Of a stretch of 64,000 nucleotides of DNA, positions 25,201-36,452 are shown in pieces. The first letter of the stretch is position 1. The number at the start of each line of letters is the position of its first letter. A program made the position numbers and the translations under genes. Source of the stretch: Moniliella sp. 'wahieum' (lineage: Eukaryota > Basidiomycota > Moniliellomycetes > Moniliellales > Moniliellaceae); the NCBI GenBank assembly GCA_003971905.1, contig RSEE01000111.1:1-64000 (forward strand), written 5' to 3'. Below the pieces are notes generated by a model, which worked only from the letters and a program-made list of their open reading frames with translations, made no database searches and was not told the DNA's origin.

Positions 25201-26433
25201 CGCGAGCCTACGGTACGGCGGGAACGGGTAGGTCCACGTCTCGGACGGGGGGCAGAGGAGCAAGCGCAATCGCCGTCGTGATGGGAGCGACTCTGGGGCG
25301 GGATGCCACGCACGCCCTCGGTGCTGCCCGTGGCATTGAGCATGCCGCACAGTGGCGCGAATCGATGTCTTCGCCCCGGCGGGAGCGGAGGGACTTGCGT
25401 TTCTTGTGGTTGCCACCGCTGCGATCGCCGTCCGAGGCGTACTCGTCGCTGGACGTGTCACTTGCGCTTGCACTCGCGCATTCCGCGGAACGGTTTCGTG
25501 TGCGCGCGAGTGGTCAGGGAGCACCGCAGCGGCCTCTTGCTCGGGCGGATCGACATAGAAATAGCCATCTGGCCCCGGCTGGTGCGGCGGTAGCGGTGCG
25601 CCCTTCGCCTCTTGGTTGGTTGAGATGGGGTACGAAGGGAAGGAGATCGACAAGCGGGCGGCGACGTGCGGGTCGACCCATGTGGACGGGTCCTCCTCCT
25701 CTTTGGTCACGCCGGCAGAGGCAACGGGAGATAATGGCTGGAATCGTCGCCGTCGTCATCGTCGTCGGCTTCCTCGTCTTCTTCTCCCTCGTCCTCATCC
25801 TCCTCTGCACCCAGAGAGGTAAAAGTGTCGGAAGCCCGGATCAAGCCCGTATCCGCTCGGCCACATCGATGTCCGGATTGGCGAGGAGGATCGGAGGGCG
25901 GAGGGGAGAGAGAGAGATGCACTGGACGGAGGGGCGACGGGGGGAGGGAGGAAAGCGACGACCTGTTTCTGGGAAGCCTCGACGGCGGAGCGCAGATCGG
26001 CGAGGGAAGCAAGTTGGGCGGAGGATACGTGTCCGGCGTGGTGAAGTGCGAGCGCCTGGGCCGTACGCTGGGCCGCGGCCAGCAACGCTGCCTGGTGCGT
26101 GGAGCTTGCTCAACAGCTGGGGCACGGCCGGTGGCGCTGGCCTGGCTGCCGCCGCAGCGATGGGCGTCGAGGGGCGTGCGTGCGCAGATGGCGAGGAGGG
26201 CGTGGGCATTGGTAGCGGCCCTGGTGACGGGGGCCAAGGAGGAAGGCGCCGGCTGGCGCGGCCGTGGGCGCTGCGATGGGGGTGGGGGTGGGCGGGGGGA
26301 TGGCCATCGCGGGAGACACGGTGGGGCAGGCGCTGGGGACGGCGTCAGCGGTGGGCTTGTTCGTTCCATGCACACACAACACCACAGGAGACGGCGCACT
26401 CACCTTGATGCGGCGCGGAGGCGACGACAGCAT
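22273..26433 (-). CDS. Large unrecognised, probably nuclear protein
   Basis: I do not recognise the family. A likely start is MLSSPPRRIK at 26433-26404, followed by a GTGAGT donor and a GCTGAC...CAG acceptor. Protein-like blocks then appear in order with frame changes between them: a helical segment (AQLASLADLRSAVEAS), an acidic run (about 25790-25720), YFYVDPPEQEAAA, a basic stretch (NHKKRKSLRSRRGEDIDS) followed by Cys residues, LELPRIYVHVHEPPP, PKLVRLPGLMGPRLPC, a Lys/Ala helix (KASKAEKAKAHAL), MAKAWDEAVRYRNP, KLFLTAHQLFHTQFGDW with MATFRQIRDEGRDP, THRLKMFTLARIMLMIED, and a late KKTKAVRRKKAA basic signal. Conserved-looking hydrophobic and charged patterning supports real coding; basic clusters suggest nuclear import. 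A chromatin or transcription role is possible but unproven. Confidence 0.45.
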
Positions 26434-26500
26434 CGCCCTCGTCGCTTGCCCGGGGGGGGGATGGGGATGGGGGTTGGGATGGAGGTGGGGATGAGGATGA

Positions 26501-26631
26501 AGATGGAGATGGAGATGGAGATGGAGATGGAGATGGAGATGGAGATGGAGATGGAGATGGAGATGGAGATGGAGATGGAGATGGAGATGGAGATGGAGAT
26601 GGAGATGGAGATGGAGATGGAGATGGAGATG
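26501..26631. repeat. GGAGAT hexanucleotide microsatellite, about 22 copies
   Basis: A near-perfect (ATGGAG)n run lies just upstream of the large minus-strand gene. It translates as MEMEME, RWRWRW or DGDGDG on plus and HLHLHL or SISISI on minus; none is likely to be a protein. Confidence 0.95.
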
Positions 26632-27079
26632 AAGATGGGGATGGAGATGAAGACGAAGATGGAGATGAAGACGAAGATGGATAGGCTGTGTTGGTGGCTG
26701 TTGCAATCGAGAGCGGTTGGACGTTGGCCCCGCCAGCCGCTTTCCGCCGCTGTATTTTTTTTCTGCCAATGCGCCGTTCCGCACTGCTGCGTCCGTCGAC
26801 CGAGTGCGTGCAGCAGCTCCGGTATTGGCCCCACTACCAACGGTGCTTTGTTTCGCTTTCGCTGCCTACGCCCGCACATATGTATGGTACGCTCGACGCA
26901 GAGCTCGCTTCCTCCAGTGGACAGATGGCCAGCCAGGTTGGCGTGGGTTCCCAGGATCGGATCCATCATTAAGCAACAATCCACAGACGGGGCGGGGGGG
27001 GGCAAGAAGGAGTGGTTCCCCGTTTCCAACTACAGCTGGGCGTGACTCTGGGCCTGGACCTGGGCTGGCTTCTTCTGCT
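26632..27079. other. Spacer between the large minus-strand gene and the PBDC1 gene
   Basis: No gene is seen. It would hold the PBDC1 3' flank and part of the upstream region of the large gene. Short G and T runs are present. Confidence 0.5.
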
Positions 27080-27668
27080 CTACGGGCTTTCAAAGACCCA
27101 ATCGTTGAGCTCGTGGCGGTTGCGTACAATCTCAACAATGTAAAACTGCACCTTGGGCACAAAGATGGTGTTGGTCTATGTGTACTCATCGCTGCTGTCC
27201 ACGCACAGGAGGGAGGCGAGGTTAAAGTCGGCCACTGCCAGGAAGGAAACAGGGCAAAGACGCGAACACAAGATACGGGAGGGGGGGAAGAGAGATCAAT
27301 CCCACCTTCATCGCATCCCCATCAATCGCAGTTCGAACGGCCACGGCTGCTGGGGCACCGCTGCTACAGACAGCGGGCGGACAGAGACCGAGAGACCTAC
27401 CCTTCTTTTCGTACTGCATCATCCACGGGCACCAGCGGGGCTTGTTCTGGTCAGAGAAAGGGCAAGGCCGGGCAGAGCACAGGGAGAGAGCGTCAGTAGG
27501 CAGCGATAGAAGGCGTACGTACTTGTGCTGCCCGTCGTTGATCTTGACGAGCAGGCCGCTGTACGTCTGGGCCTGCTCCACCTCCACCGTCTGGACGGCC
27601 ATCTGCATCTCGAATGCCTCGGCGTTCTGGACGGTGTCTGGGTGCATGTTGGCGATGGAGGCGGACAT
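27080..27668 (-). CDS. PBDC1 family protein (yeast YPL225W, human PBDC1)
   Basis: A small conserved eukaryotic cytosolic protein; yeast YPL225W is reported as a chaperone for eEF1A synthesis. Exon 1 (start 27668) reads MSASIANMHPDTVQNAEAFE, then MQMAVQTVEVEQAQTYSGLL. Exon 2 gives NKPRWCPWMMQYEKK, matching the KERWRxFxxxFEKK block. An intron (27400-27235, GTAGGT donor) joins it to VADFNLASLLCVDSSDEYT, then NTIFVPKVQFYIVEIVRNRH and ELNDWVFESP, all clear family matches. A further intron (about 27518-27447, GTACGC donor) probably separates exons 1 and 2; about 30 residues of the usual middle are then missing, so a small exon may be overlooked. There is an in-frame TAG at 27178-27176 between DEYT and TNTIF, where relatives have Glu or Gln. 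Confidence 0.78.
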
Positions 27669-27990
27669 GGGGGGGGGGTTACGTGGGCAGCGTGCTCGAG
27701 GGACCTGTCGGGACAGGTGTGGGTTGGGCACCTTATAATCCAGCGAGCGGGCTCTGAGATGTGACGTGATGCGGGCGGAGCCTAAGGCCTAAGGGAATAA
27801 CCCTACGGCAGGCGCTAGGGTTGGAGCGCCACGTGCTCTGTGCGACGCTGCTCCACCACGACGGGGGGGATGGGGAAGGTGATGGGACTGGTGATGAGGG
27901 GGAAGGTGATGGGGACGGGGCTGGAGATGGAGATGGAGATGGAGATGGAGATTCGCTTCTGCTGCTCCGTCTTCGCTTCCATCGTCCCCC
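27669..27990. promoter_or_regulatory. Divergent upstream region of the PBDC1 and MPDU1 genes
   Basis: About 320 bp. It includes GAGATGTGACGTGATGCG near 27755, similar to the GTGACATGTGAGATGCG text upstream of ceramide synthase, and a GATGGG/GAGATG-rich stretch immediately before the MPDU1 start. Confidence 0.45.
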
Positions 27991-28966
27991 CCATGGCCGC
28001 TGCAACACCTCCTCCCCTGGCTGGCAGCTTGCGCTGCAGCAGCTCACCCACCGCATCCCCTCCGTCCTCCGCACGCCCGCCGAGGCAATTGTGGGCGAGG
28101 TGCGTGTCTTTCCCCCCCGCGCTCTCCCTCCACGGCACTCACGCCCTCCCCCCCCTCTCCGCAGGAATGCTACACGACGCTGATCTACGATGCGGAGCTG
28201 ACGGACGTGCCGTGCGTGCGGCTGGCGCTGTCCAAGGGCCTCGGTCTGGGCATTGTCGTATTTGGCTCGGTGATGAAGGTGCCGCAGATGCTCACCATCC
28301 TGCGTGCCCACTCGGCGCAGGGGATCAGTTTGGGCGGGTACGTGTTGGAGGTGCTGTCGTACAGCATCAGTTTGGCCTATGCCGTGCGCAAGCAGTTGCC
28401 CTTTAGCACCTATGGCGAGAATGCGAGTTTGACCGTGCAGAGTACGTGTTTCTTCCGGCTGGTCTGTGCGTTTGCGCATGGCTGCGCTGAGCCTTAGCGC
28501 TGACCGTACTGACTGGCCACCACTACTCATCGGCGGCGCGGGTGCAGATATGATCATCCTGATGCTGCTGCTGGCATATGGCTCAGGGGCAGAGGCTAAA
28601 GTACGTGGGCAGCGTATGGTGCTTGCGGCCGGGGCACTGGCTGTGCTCACGCTGTTCCTCTACACGCCCATGCTGTGTTCGGGGGCAGTGCTTGGGCTTC
28701 TGCAGGCAGCGACGATTCCACTCTCGTTGTTGTCCAAGGTGCCGCAGATAATTGAGTTGCAGCGGCGCAAAGCGCCAGGCCAGCTGAGTGCGATTGTGGT
28801 GTTTGCCCAGTTTGCCGGCACGTTGGCCCGCATCTTTACCAGTCTCACCGAGACGGACGATCGGCTGCTGTTGTGGGGCTTTGGGCTGAGCGCATGTTTC
28901 AATGCGGTTGTGCTCACGCAGCTGCTGGTCTACTGGAATGGCAACGAGAAGGCCAAGAAGGAGTAG
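27991..28966 (+). CDS. MPDU1/Lec35-family PQ-loop membrane protein
   Basis: MPDU1 is an ER membrane protein needed for use of dolichol-phosphate mannose and glucose as donors. Three exons are clear. Exon 1 ends VLRTPAEAIVGE (donor GTGCGT at 28100). Exon 2 (28165-28441) reads ECYTTLIYDAELTDVPC, VRLALSKGLGLGIV, then the first PQ loop VMKVPQMLTILRAHSAQG. Exon 3 (28548-28966) reads MIILMLLLAYG, ATIPLSLLSKVPQIIEL (second PQ loop), GQLSAIVVFAQFAGTLARIF, TSLTETDD and ends YWNGNEKAKKE, a Lys-rich tail like an ER-retrieval signal. Introns are 65 and 106 bp. The start at 27991 (CCCCCCATGGCC) needs one frame change to reach LALQQLTHRIPSVL; an alternative in-frame ATG at 27821 runs through a GD-repeat and is less likely. 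Confidence 0.9.
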
Positions 28967-31900
28967 TGGTCGGATGAACAAGAGCAAAGAAGGACCAACC
29001 AGCCTTTCATCCAACCAGCCTTTCATCCATCCAGCCATCCAACCAACCATCTAGGCGTCTAGGCCCATTTCGTTGTGTGCGGCAGCTGGAGGAGGAGGTA
29101 GGACATGGCGCGAGATAGATGACGACCGGAGCTAGGACGGGCAGCTGAGTAACCCGGCACGATCGCCACGCCCCATCCTACCTAGCGTACGGAGCGAGGG
29201 TTGGAGGTGGGTTGCCCCATGTGCTATGTGTTTTGGGCGGACCACTGCAATCCGACCCTATCCAATCCAATCCAATCCTCATCTTTCCTCAGTGGCACCA
29301 ACCATGCGATTCATCAGCACACCTAACCGCAGGCCCCTTGGTATCCATCCGCCCTCCACAGAAGGCTGAGGGGAGCCAGAAGACCAAGACCCCGAACGTT
29401 GGGTGGACTAGGACCCGAGGGGAACTGGCACCCCAAGGGCGCAAAGGATGAAAGGGGTATTAGCCACTGCCATACGACCCCCAGCATTTCCCCCTCCCCC
29501 CCCGGATCTCTTTGTCTGCTTGTCCGGCACGCAAAGCTGGCTTGCAATCGTCGTGTTGGGGAGAGGAGTCACAGGGCGCCGCGAAACCAAGAGTAAATCT
29601 TGCAGAGACGGGGCCAGGGCAAGGGCAGAGAGAACCGTGGAGGCAACAGAAGCACAGGGGCGGAACATAACCAGAAAGACGCGTGCCGAAGAAATGACCC
29701 AGGACCAAGACGCATACCGAAGGAGATTACATACGAGGGAGAGCAGAAAAAGAGTGGACCGTATGCCCAAGCCCAAAAGCAACTAATAAAGCGCCGATTA
29801 TCCACCTACGTTCCGTTGTCCGCCAGGGGCAGAAGTGGGATCGAGCGGGGCCGAGAGGTCGTGGGGAACCGTTTCCGTAATCCACCAACGTTATCCTTGT
29901 CGGGGCAAGCGCAACCGCGATGGCAGGTCTACCAGGTCTAACCAATGGCAGGTTTCGCAGCCACTGAACGCGGTGCACAAAAGACGCGGGGCAGGGTGGA
30001 AACACAGCTACCCCAGCCTACCCGGGCAAAAACGCCAAGGAACAGACCGGAACAAGGAACAGAACAATGAGACGCACTCAAATCAGATTAATCAGATGAG
30101 GGATCAAGTCTTTGATCTTACGCATCTGCACACAAGGAGAGACCTGAACCCCCCTCCCCCCTCCCCCTCCCCCTCCCCGCTCCACCCGAACTGGTTCCCA
30201 GTTCCCACCCCCAGGTTAACGTAAGTTCCGTGCACAGCGGAACCCTTCCTATCCGGGTGTGTGCAGCCGGCTGGATTGAAGCTAGGGCGGATCTACGTTT
30301 GGCCGACCGAGGTAAAAGTAGTACTTCCATTAGACGTGTCCGCTCTTCCGCCCGCGTGTCCAATAATGTCACTGTCAACATGTGAGACCCAACGCGGGGG
30401 GGGGGGGGGGGGGGCGTAGGCGGGAAGTGCTGTGCCTCAGCAGAGCGTGACGGGGTATGATGAGGCGAGAGGCGAGTTGAGGCGAGGCAGGGATCGGACC
30501 TACGTGGCGTGCGTTGTAGTTGCCACAGGGTGCGGGTGGCGGGGAACTATTGGGTCTACAGAGGTAGGGAGGGAGTGGTCTTGAGTACAGTGACAGAAAT
30601 GCGACTGTGCCAGGCAGCTGATCCGATGGCCGAACCAGAGCGCCATGTCTGGTCCCGTGTCATCCATGGCCTTGCTGTCCTCTGTTGGCGAGCCCCAGAG
30701 CCGGGCAGGCAGTTCGACGGGGTGGTCCAAGAGGCTAGCAGATGCGCGGTGTATAGCATGGTACAGGGAAGGCAATGGGATCGCCAAGAGATTCAAGAGC
30801 AACCCGAGGAGGAGGAGTGGACCGAATCAGGAGGGTGGTGTGGGTCGCACGATTGGGCCAGACACTCAGTGTGCACGATCTGGTTGGAGAGCGAGGGTGG
30901 AGGGCAGGCGCAACGGCACACGAGGGAAGGGTGTGGAGAGGTCTTGCTCCGTACGGATACAAGGTGACACTTGGCTTGAGGCCGTTATGTTCGACGCTAG
31001 GATGAACATGTCAGTGCGTCTGATTGGCGAAACTCGTGAGCTGGGTCGCAGGGCGCGACGACGATCCTCTAGCTGATCCGGGGAAAACTTAACTCCCAGC
31101 ACGGTGTACGTTTGGCAGGCAGGCTGGCCAGGCCTTCAGTATGCCTTGCGGGATGTGTGGACGATGGCCTGGGGCAGATCGCGCTGCTCGGGTTGAGCGC
31201 ACGCTGGCCAAGATGGGTGGTGGGCGCGGCGTGGTGGAAGACAGGGAGAGACTGCGGAAAGAAAGACAGGAGCCAACATAAGCGGTCGGAGAGGTTGTGC
31301 GGGTTGTAGGCCGATCCATCCCTCCATCATTCCATTGAAGATCCGGTACGTCCCGCGCACGACTCAACCCAAACCGGCAAACTGACCACTCACCACAACT
31401 TGAAAGAATGGGAAGCAAGTGCGGGGGCGAAGGCACTGTATCCACACTGGTACTGTTGAGTGGGAACAACGAACGAGCAATGTGAGTTGGGAAATTGGCA
31501 GGAAAAGGCGGTAGAGAGGAACCGAATGTGTCTTCCTATGGTTTCCCGCAATGGGAAGAGAAGGGTATGCAGGGGGAGAGAAGGGATGCAGGGGGAGAGA
31601 AGGGGATGAATGGGAAGAAAAGGGTGTGGTGTTACTAAAGCGATGACCAAGCAGCATGACGTGGCCGCAGAGTGAGGAGCGCTGCGCAGCCCTTCGATAC
31701 GCGTCTTGGCATTCGTTACCCTTGTGGATTGGGGGACGGCAGACGTTAACCTGAAGGAAGCTCTGAAGGGACGCAGGAGGTCTGGCGGAAGGATTGATTA
31801 ATGATTAGCTTCAAGCTCCAAAGGAGCGAAGCTTAGCGTGCGCTTGGTGCGTGTCGCGTGAATGGGGTGGATTGGGGACGGATCAATATCAATATCAATA

Positions 31901-32447
31901 TTCAAAAGGGGGACGGAGGGCCACGTGTGCGTGGGCGGTGTGACATGTGAGATGCGAGTGGGTGTCACATGTCACCCGTCACGCGGAGGGTGAGTCAGCA
32001 GCTGGCCATCCACAGTCACTGCTTGCTTGCACCGACTGTGGCCAGCGACTAGAGAGACCTCAGTGCTCCCACAGGAAGATTCGCGCGCGGCGTGGGTGGA
32101 CGTGGCGCGAAGATCAGCAGTCGAAGGTTGGACGTGGGAAGACGAGAGCGCAGGCCAGGGAGCGTCCAGTGGGATGTTGGACCGTGAGAAGTTGGAAGTT
32201 GGACCGTGCGGCAGGCGAGGCGGGCCAGGGTGTGACATGGGAGTGACAGCGACGCTGAGGCTGAGCTCAGCGGCTGAGATGTGAGAATGGCCACGCGCCA
32301 ACGCCATCACGCATGGCGCTCGCCCTCAGCGCTACAGTCATCGAAGCTAGTCATCCATCTGCATCGATCCATCCGCCCAGCCGCCAGGGTTGCAGCTCGC
32401 CCGTGCTGCCCTCGTCTCGCTCTCTTTGTCTGCCCATCTCTCTCAGG
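28967..32447. other. 3.5-kb spacer upstream of ceramide synthase with no recognised gene
   Basis: Short open frames occur on both strands (for example 30509-30967 plus, 31089-31469 minus) but none shows a known domain. It contains CCAACCAACCAT-type and CCCTCCCCCTCC tracts, a 19-base G run (30396-30414), CAATATCAATATCAATATTC near 31886, and GTGACATGTGAGATGCG followed by GTGTCACATGTCAC at about 31939-31974, roughly 0.5 kb before the ceramide synthase ATG. Confidence 0.5.
30396..30414. repeat. Poly(G) tract, 19 bases
   Basis: Counted directly. The length is likely to be unreliable in sequencing. Confidence 0.9.
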
Positions 32448-34005
32448 ATGGCCTCCTCTTCGTCCCTGCTGCCCAAGCGCAAGCAGCACCAACCCCATCC
32501 CCAGCAGCACCAGCAGCACGCCCGCCGCGTCGGTCGTCGGTTGTCGACGCGCTGGCCCAGCTGCGTGCCAAGCCGCCCATTGACCGCGGTCTCGAGTGGC
32601 AGCTCTGGTCCGCTGCTGCTGCTTGCCCTGGCTGGCGTGCTGTACGTCGTCTCGGGTGGCCGCACCAGCAGCGCGTTGCACGCTGGGCAGCCTCCTTCTT
32701 CCCGTCCTCTGGGCTTGGCGACGCCCTACCGCAGTGGCTTGCGGCGCTGCACCGTGCCACTGGCTCCATGTTCTTTTTGCAGTACGCGCTGCCCGTCTCT
32801 AACTCTTCCGAACCGCTGTGGATCAACCGCACGTACGCCAAGGGCCCGCTGGACATTTGGTTCGCGGTAACGTGGGCGGTAGGTTTGACGGCGATTCGGG
32901 CGTTTGTGATGAAATTTATCCTGACGCCGCTGGGGCGGCGGTGGGTGCCGCGGGAAGAGGTGGGTGTGGCCAAGAAGGCTGTGGGGGGCGAGGAAGGGGT
33001 GTTGGAGCGGGAACGTGCGCAGCGGTCGACCGATAAGAAAGTGCTTCGGTTTGCTGAGCAAGGCTGGTGTGTGTGTACTACATTCCTTCGTGGACCATGG
33101 GGCTGTGGGTGGCGTCGCGTCAGCCCTACTGGCCGTTGAAGATGAAGGAGTACTGGACCGACTACCCGGCAACGACGATGGATGGTCTTTTCAAGGTACG
33201 TACGCTACCGCTCTTTTTCTCTTTCTGTTTCTTCTTCTTCTTCGTGGGAGGGCGTTTGCGTTTGCGTTTGCGTTTGCGTTTCGGGCTCTGTTGATTTCTC
33301 GTCCCCCCCCCCCCCCTCCCCATAGGCAGGGGCAGATGGGTTGTGTGCGGACACTGACGAACGACCTCCCCCCCGGCAGTTCTACTACCTGTTCCAACTG
33401 GGCTTTTGGCTGCACCAACTGGTGGTGATCAACCTGGAGGCGAAGCGGTCGGACTATGTGCAAATGTCGAGCCACCATGTGATTACGATCACGTTGATTG
33501 CCAGCAGCTACGTGCTGCATTACCAGCGGATTGGGAATGCGATTCTGACGGTGATGGATCCAAGTGACATTTTGTTATCGGCGGCCAAGTGTTTGCGGTA
33601 CATGCAATGGCAAATGGTGTGCGACGTGATGTTTGGGTTGTTTATGGTTTCGTGGTTGATTACGCGCCACGTGCTGTTCAACTTGATGACCTACAGTGTG
33701 TACCACGACCCGCAACTGTCATTCCCCGCGTGTGGGACGCCAAGCGGCAAATCTACTTTTCGCACACGCTGCAGCGCACCATGCTCGGTCTGCTGCTCAG
33801 CATGCAGGCCATCCTGCTCGTGTGGTTCGGCATGATTGTGCGTGTCGCGTACCGCGTCGTGACGGGGGGCGAGGCGCACGACTCGCGCTCCGACGAGGAC
33901 ACGGACGAGGTGTGGGAGGCCGACGAGCCGGACGCGCAGCCCGAGGAGGAGGACGGGGACAAGAAGGAGCACGAGAAGGAGCACAGCGACAAGAAGGCCG
34001 AGTGA
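32448..34005 (+). CDS. Ceramide synthase, Lag1/Lac1 family (TLC domain)
   Basis: It N-acylates sphingoid bases with fatty acyl-CoA in the ER. After a low-complexity N-terminus (MASSSSLLPKRKQHQ) with a first hydrophobic segment (GPLLLLALAGVLYVV) the protein reads YAKGPLDIWFAVTWAVG, LTAIRAFVMKFILTPLGRRW and KKVLRFAEQGW. Then come YYIPSWTMGLW, YWTDYP and GLFK, an intron at 33196-33379 (GTACGTAC donor, GGCAG acceptor), FYYLFQLGFWLHQLVVINLE, and the Lag1 active-site motif in VQMSSHHVITITLIASSYVL. Next are DPSDILLSAAKCLRYMQW and SWLITRHVLFNLMTYSVY, and an acidic/Lys-rich cytosolic tail ending HSDKKAE. Frame changes occur before KGPLDI, at the TGTGTGTG run after EQGW (about 33068) and near 33725. 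The HH pair of the catalytic motif is intact. It carries no N-terminal homeobox, as is usual in fungi. Confidence 0.93.
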
Positions 34006-34125
34006 GGAGGTGTGGGCGCCAGTGTGAGGCGAGGCTGCCTTTGGATGCATGCATGGATGAAGCGTCAATAGCTTCAATATAGCCCCCCCAACCAGCCGTC
34101 GCAGTAGGGTTAGTATGCAGATGCG

Positions 34126-34141
34126 CGGCTGACGTCAGCCG
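34126..34141. promoter_or_regulatory. 16-bp perfect palindrome with CRE core
   Basis: CGGCTGACGTCAGCCG is a perfect inverted repeat containing TGACGTCA, the classical bZIP (CREB/ATF) site. It sits about 150 bp upstream of the next plus-strand start and about 120 bp after the ceramide synthase stop. Use by a bZIP factor is inference. Confidence 0.55.
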
Positions 34142-34287
34142 GCGCAGGGGGCGGGGGCGCCACAACGCAACGCCCAGCACAACCCTAGCGCCACGCCGCC
34201 GTCGCCCGCGCGGCGGTGGACCACAAGCCAAAAGCAAAAGCAAAGGGCCTTTGGCGCATACCATCCCCCACCAGCACCCCCACGCCC

Positions 34288-36452
34288 ATGCGCGACCTCG
34301 ACAGCTGGCCGCCGACCGCGCACGCCGACGGGGACGACATGCCCCCCCCGGCCTCGACCTTGGGTCGCAGCTGCGCCACCCGCTCGGCATGGGCCTCGAC
34401 ATGGACATGGACATGGCCGACATGCGCCTGCATGGACATGGGCATGGACATGGGCATGGATATGGGCATGGATATGGGCATGGATATGGATATGGACATG
34501 GGGATGCGCCTTGGCATGCCGCTCGACATGGACCTTGGCATGAGCATGGGCATCGACCCGCTTGCCGACTCGCTCGGAGCCGAGCTAGGTGGCCACAGCC
34601 TGCATGCGCAGTTGCACGGCGACTCGTTGGGTGCCGAGTTGGGTGGCGACTCGCTTGGTGCCGAGTTGGGTGGCCAGATCGGCGAGTCGCTCGGTGACGA
34701 GCTAGCCTTTGCACCTGGTGGTGACGATGCTGTACGTGGTTCCCCTCGTGGCGCTGGCGACCCTCGTGCCTCGGGCGTGGCGAGCGGTACCCCTTTCTCC
34801 TCCCAGCTGGACAAACATGAGCATGAGGACGACCCAGTGCGCCCTTCTGCCACTGGGCACGCTACCCCCCTTGCTGCTACCTCTACCTCTACCGCCACCA
34901 GCAGCAGCACGACACCTGGCGCACGCGGCGCAAACGCAGCTGCCAGCCTGCCCCTTCCCGCCGCAGCTGCAGCGGCAGGCTCGACGTCCCCGTCGCTATC
35001 CACGTCCAGGTCCACGCCTAGCTCGACCACTGCCTCGGGGGGGTTCGCATGCGGGCCGGTACCTCAGGTACCTCGGGGGTTGACGCGCAAGCGAATTTCG
35101 AAGCGCGTCTTCAAGCGACGCATGCGCACACGTTAGCGCAACTCCGAGCGACCGTTATCGCAGACCGAGTCGTTTTTAGCCAAGCTGCGACCTCGGCCTG
35201 GCGAGGGCGGGGTGGAAGAGGACCTGCTCAAGCTCGAGACGACAGCAGCGAGCGTAGTGCGTCAGTTGCAAGAAACGGCAATTCAACGTGAAGCTCAAGT
35301 ACGTGAATTGAAAGAGGCCCAATTGGTCTGGATGTATTTGATCCTCCTTTGCCCGGATCTGGGGCGCCTACCACCTCTATTTCTGCTTCCACCTCTCACC
35401 CGTCGCTTGCTCTGGGGCCCAGTTCATCTACGACCGCGACGCCGACGGCGGGGTCGGTGGCTCTGCCTGCTGCGCTGAGTGGGGGGGGGGGTGGGGGGGG
35501 CAGCTGGGGTCCGCACTGGGTTCCTCGACAAGAGGTGGCCCAGGTGGACCTGGACGAAGAAGAGCGTATGATCCAAGTTTGCTTGTCCGGGCCCGAGGGG
35601 GGCGAAGGGGACGACTTGTTGGGTCTGGATGTGCTCGCTGCGTCGGGTCGGTCTGACGAGGCGGACGCGGACGCGGACCCGGAGGCCGAGGCTCAGCTGA
35701 AGCTGAAACCACTCGAGCTGGAACGTCTGCCACGCGCCGTGTGGTGCTCCGGTCCACAGGGCGCGACGCTCCAGCCGAGACCGAGGCGCACGTGGCGAAG
35801 CAACTGGCGGAAGGGGTCGAGGGCAAGGGCGAGGGAGAAGCGAAGGGGACTTCATCTCTTGGTCGGGGGAACATGGAAAGTTCAATGTGGGTTCGTGGGG
35901 ACGTTGGTGCTGGGATGGTAGCTGTGCGAGCTACGACGGCCGACTTGCTCTTGGGGCTAGCTTCGATCAATGAGCATACCCAAGTCAACCGTGCGCGGTG
36001 AACGATTTGAATCGCAAGTTTCGTGGGATGCGCGGTGCGCTTTCGCAGATTGTGGCCGAGACGAGTAGTACCCAACAGAGCATTGATTGGCTCACGCGGT
36101 GGCACCAACGTCAACGGTCTGACTTTTCCTTGCCGCCACGCACGAGTCCCGTTGCGAGTCCTACAAGCACCACCAACCGCACAAGCACTACGACCCCCAC
36201 AAGCACGAACCCCACGAGCACCACGACCGAGACGACCCCCGCGAGCGAGACGAAGGAAACGAGGGACGGGGACATGCTGGACTGAAAGCGTGGATCGAGG
36301 CAGTACGAACGTACATGGACCAAGCGCTGATGGAAGCTGAGACGAAAGCGCATACGATCTTGCAGCCTCCGCCGGTACCTGCGTCGATTGCCGAGGTGGA
36401 CGTGAGCCATGTTGTTCTCCCTCGCCCAGCCTCGGTCGCGGGACAAGCCTAA
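34288..36452 (+). CDS. Unrecognised protein with repeat-rich N-terminus and coiled-coil segments
   Basis: Family not recognised. From ATG 34288 (an upstream in-frame ATG at 34216 is possible) the N-terminus carries a striking MDMGMD repeat (34384-34503), then imperfect repeats LGAELGGDS. After Ser/Thr/Ala-rich text come likely coiled-coil pieces (ANFEARLQATHAHTLAQLRA; EEDLLKLETTAASVVRQLQE), a Gly run, an acidic patch and LLLGLASINEHTQVNRAR. Next is VNDLNRKFRGMRGALSQIVA with ETSSTQQSIDWLTRW, a Thr-rich spacer, and a C-terminal AWIEAVRTYMDQALMEAETK with the end VVLPRPASVAGQA. Several one-base frame changes separate the blocks. Helix-rich blocks with low-complexity flanks would suit a scaffold protein; no enzyme motif is visible. 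Confidence 0.5.

Noticed and set aside
26501-26784. Methionine/glutamate or histidine/leucine repeat protein at the GGAGAT microsatellite
   Set aside because: All frames are open simply because the hexamer has no stop; no flanking protein signal.
34384-34503. MDMGMD repeat as a metal-binding copper protein
   Set aside because: Met-rich repeats can bind copper, but the hexanucleotide origin and absence of any transporter or chaperone context make this unsupported.
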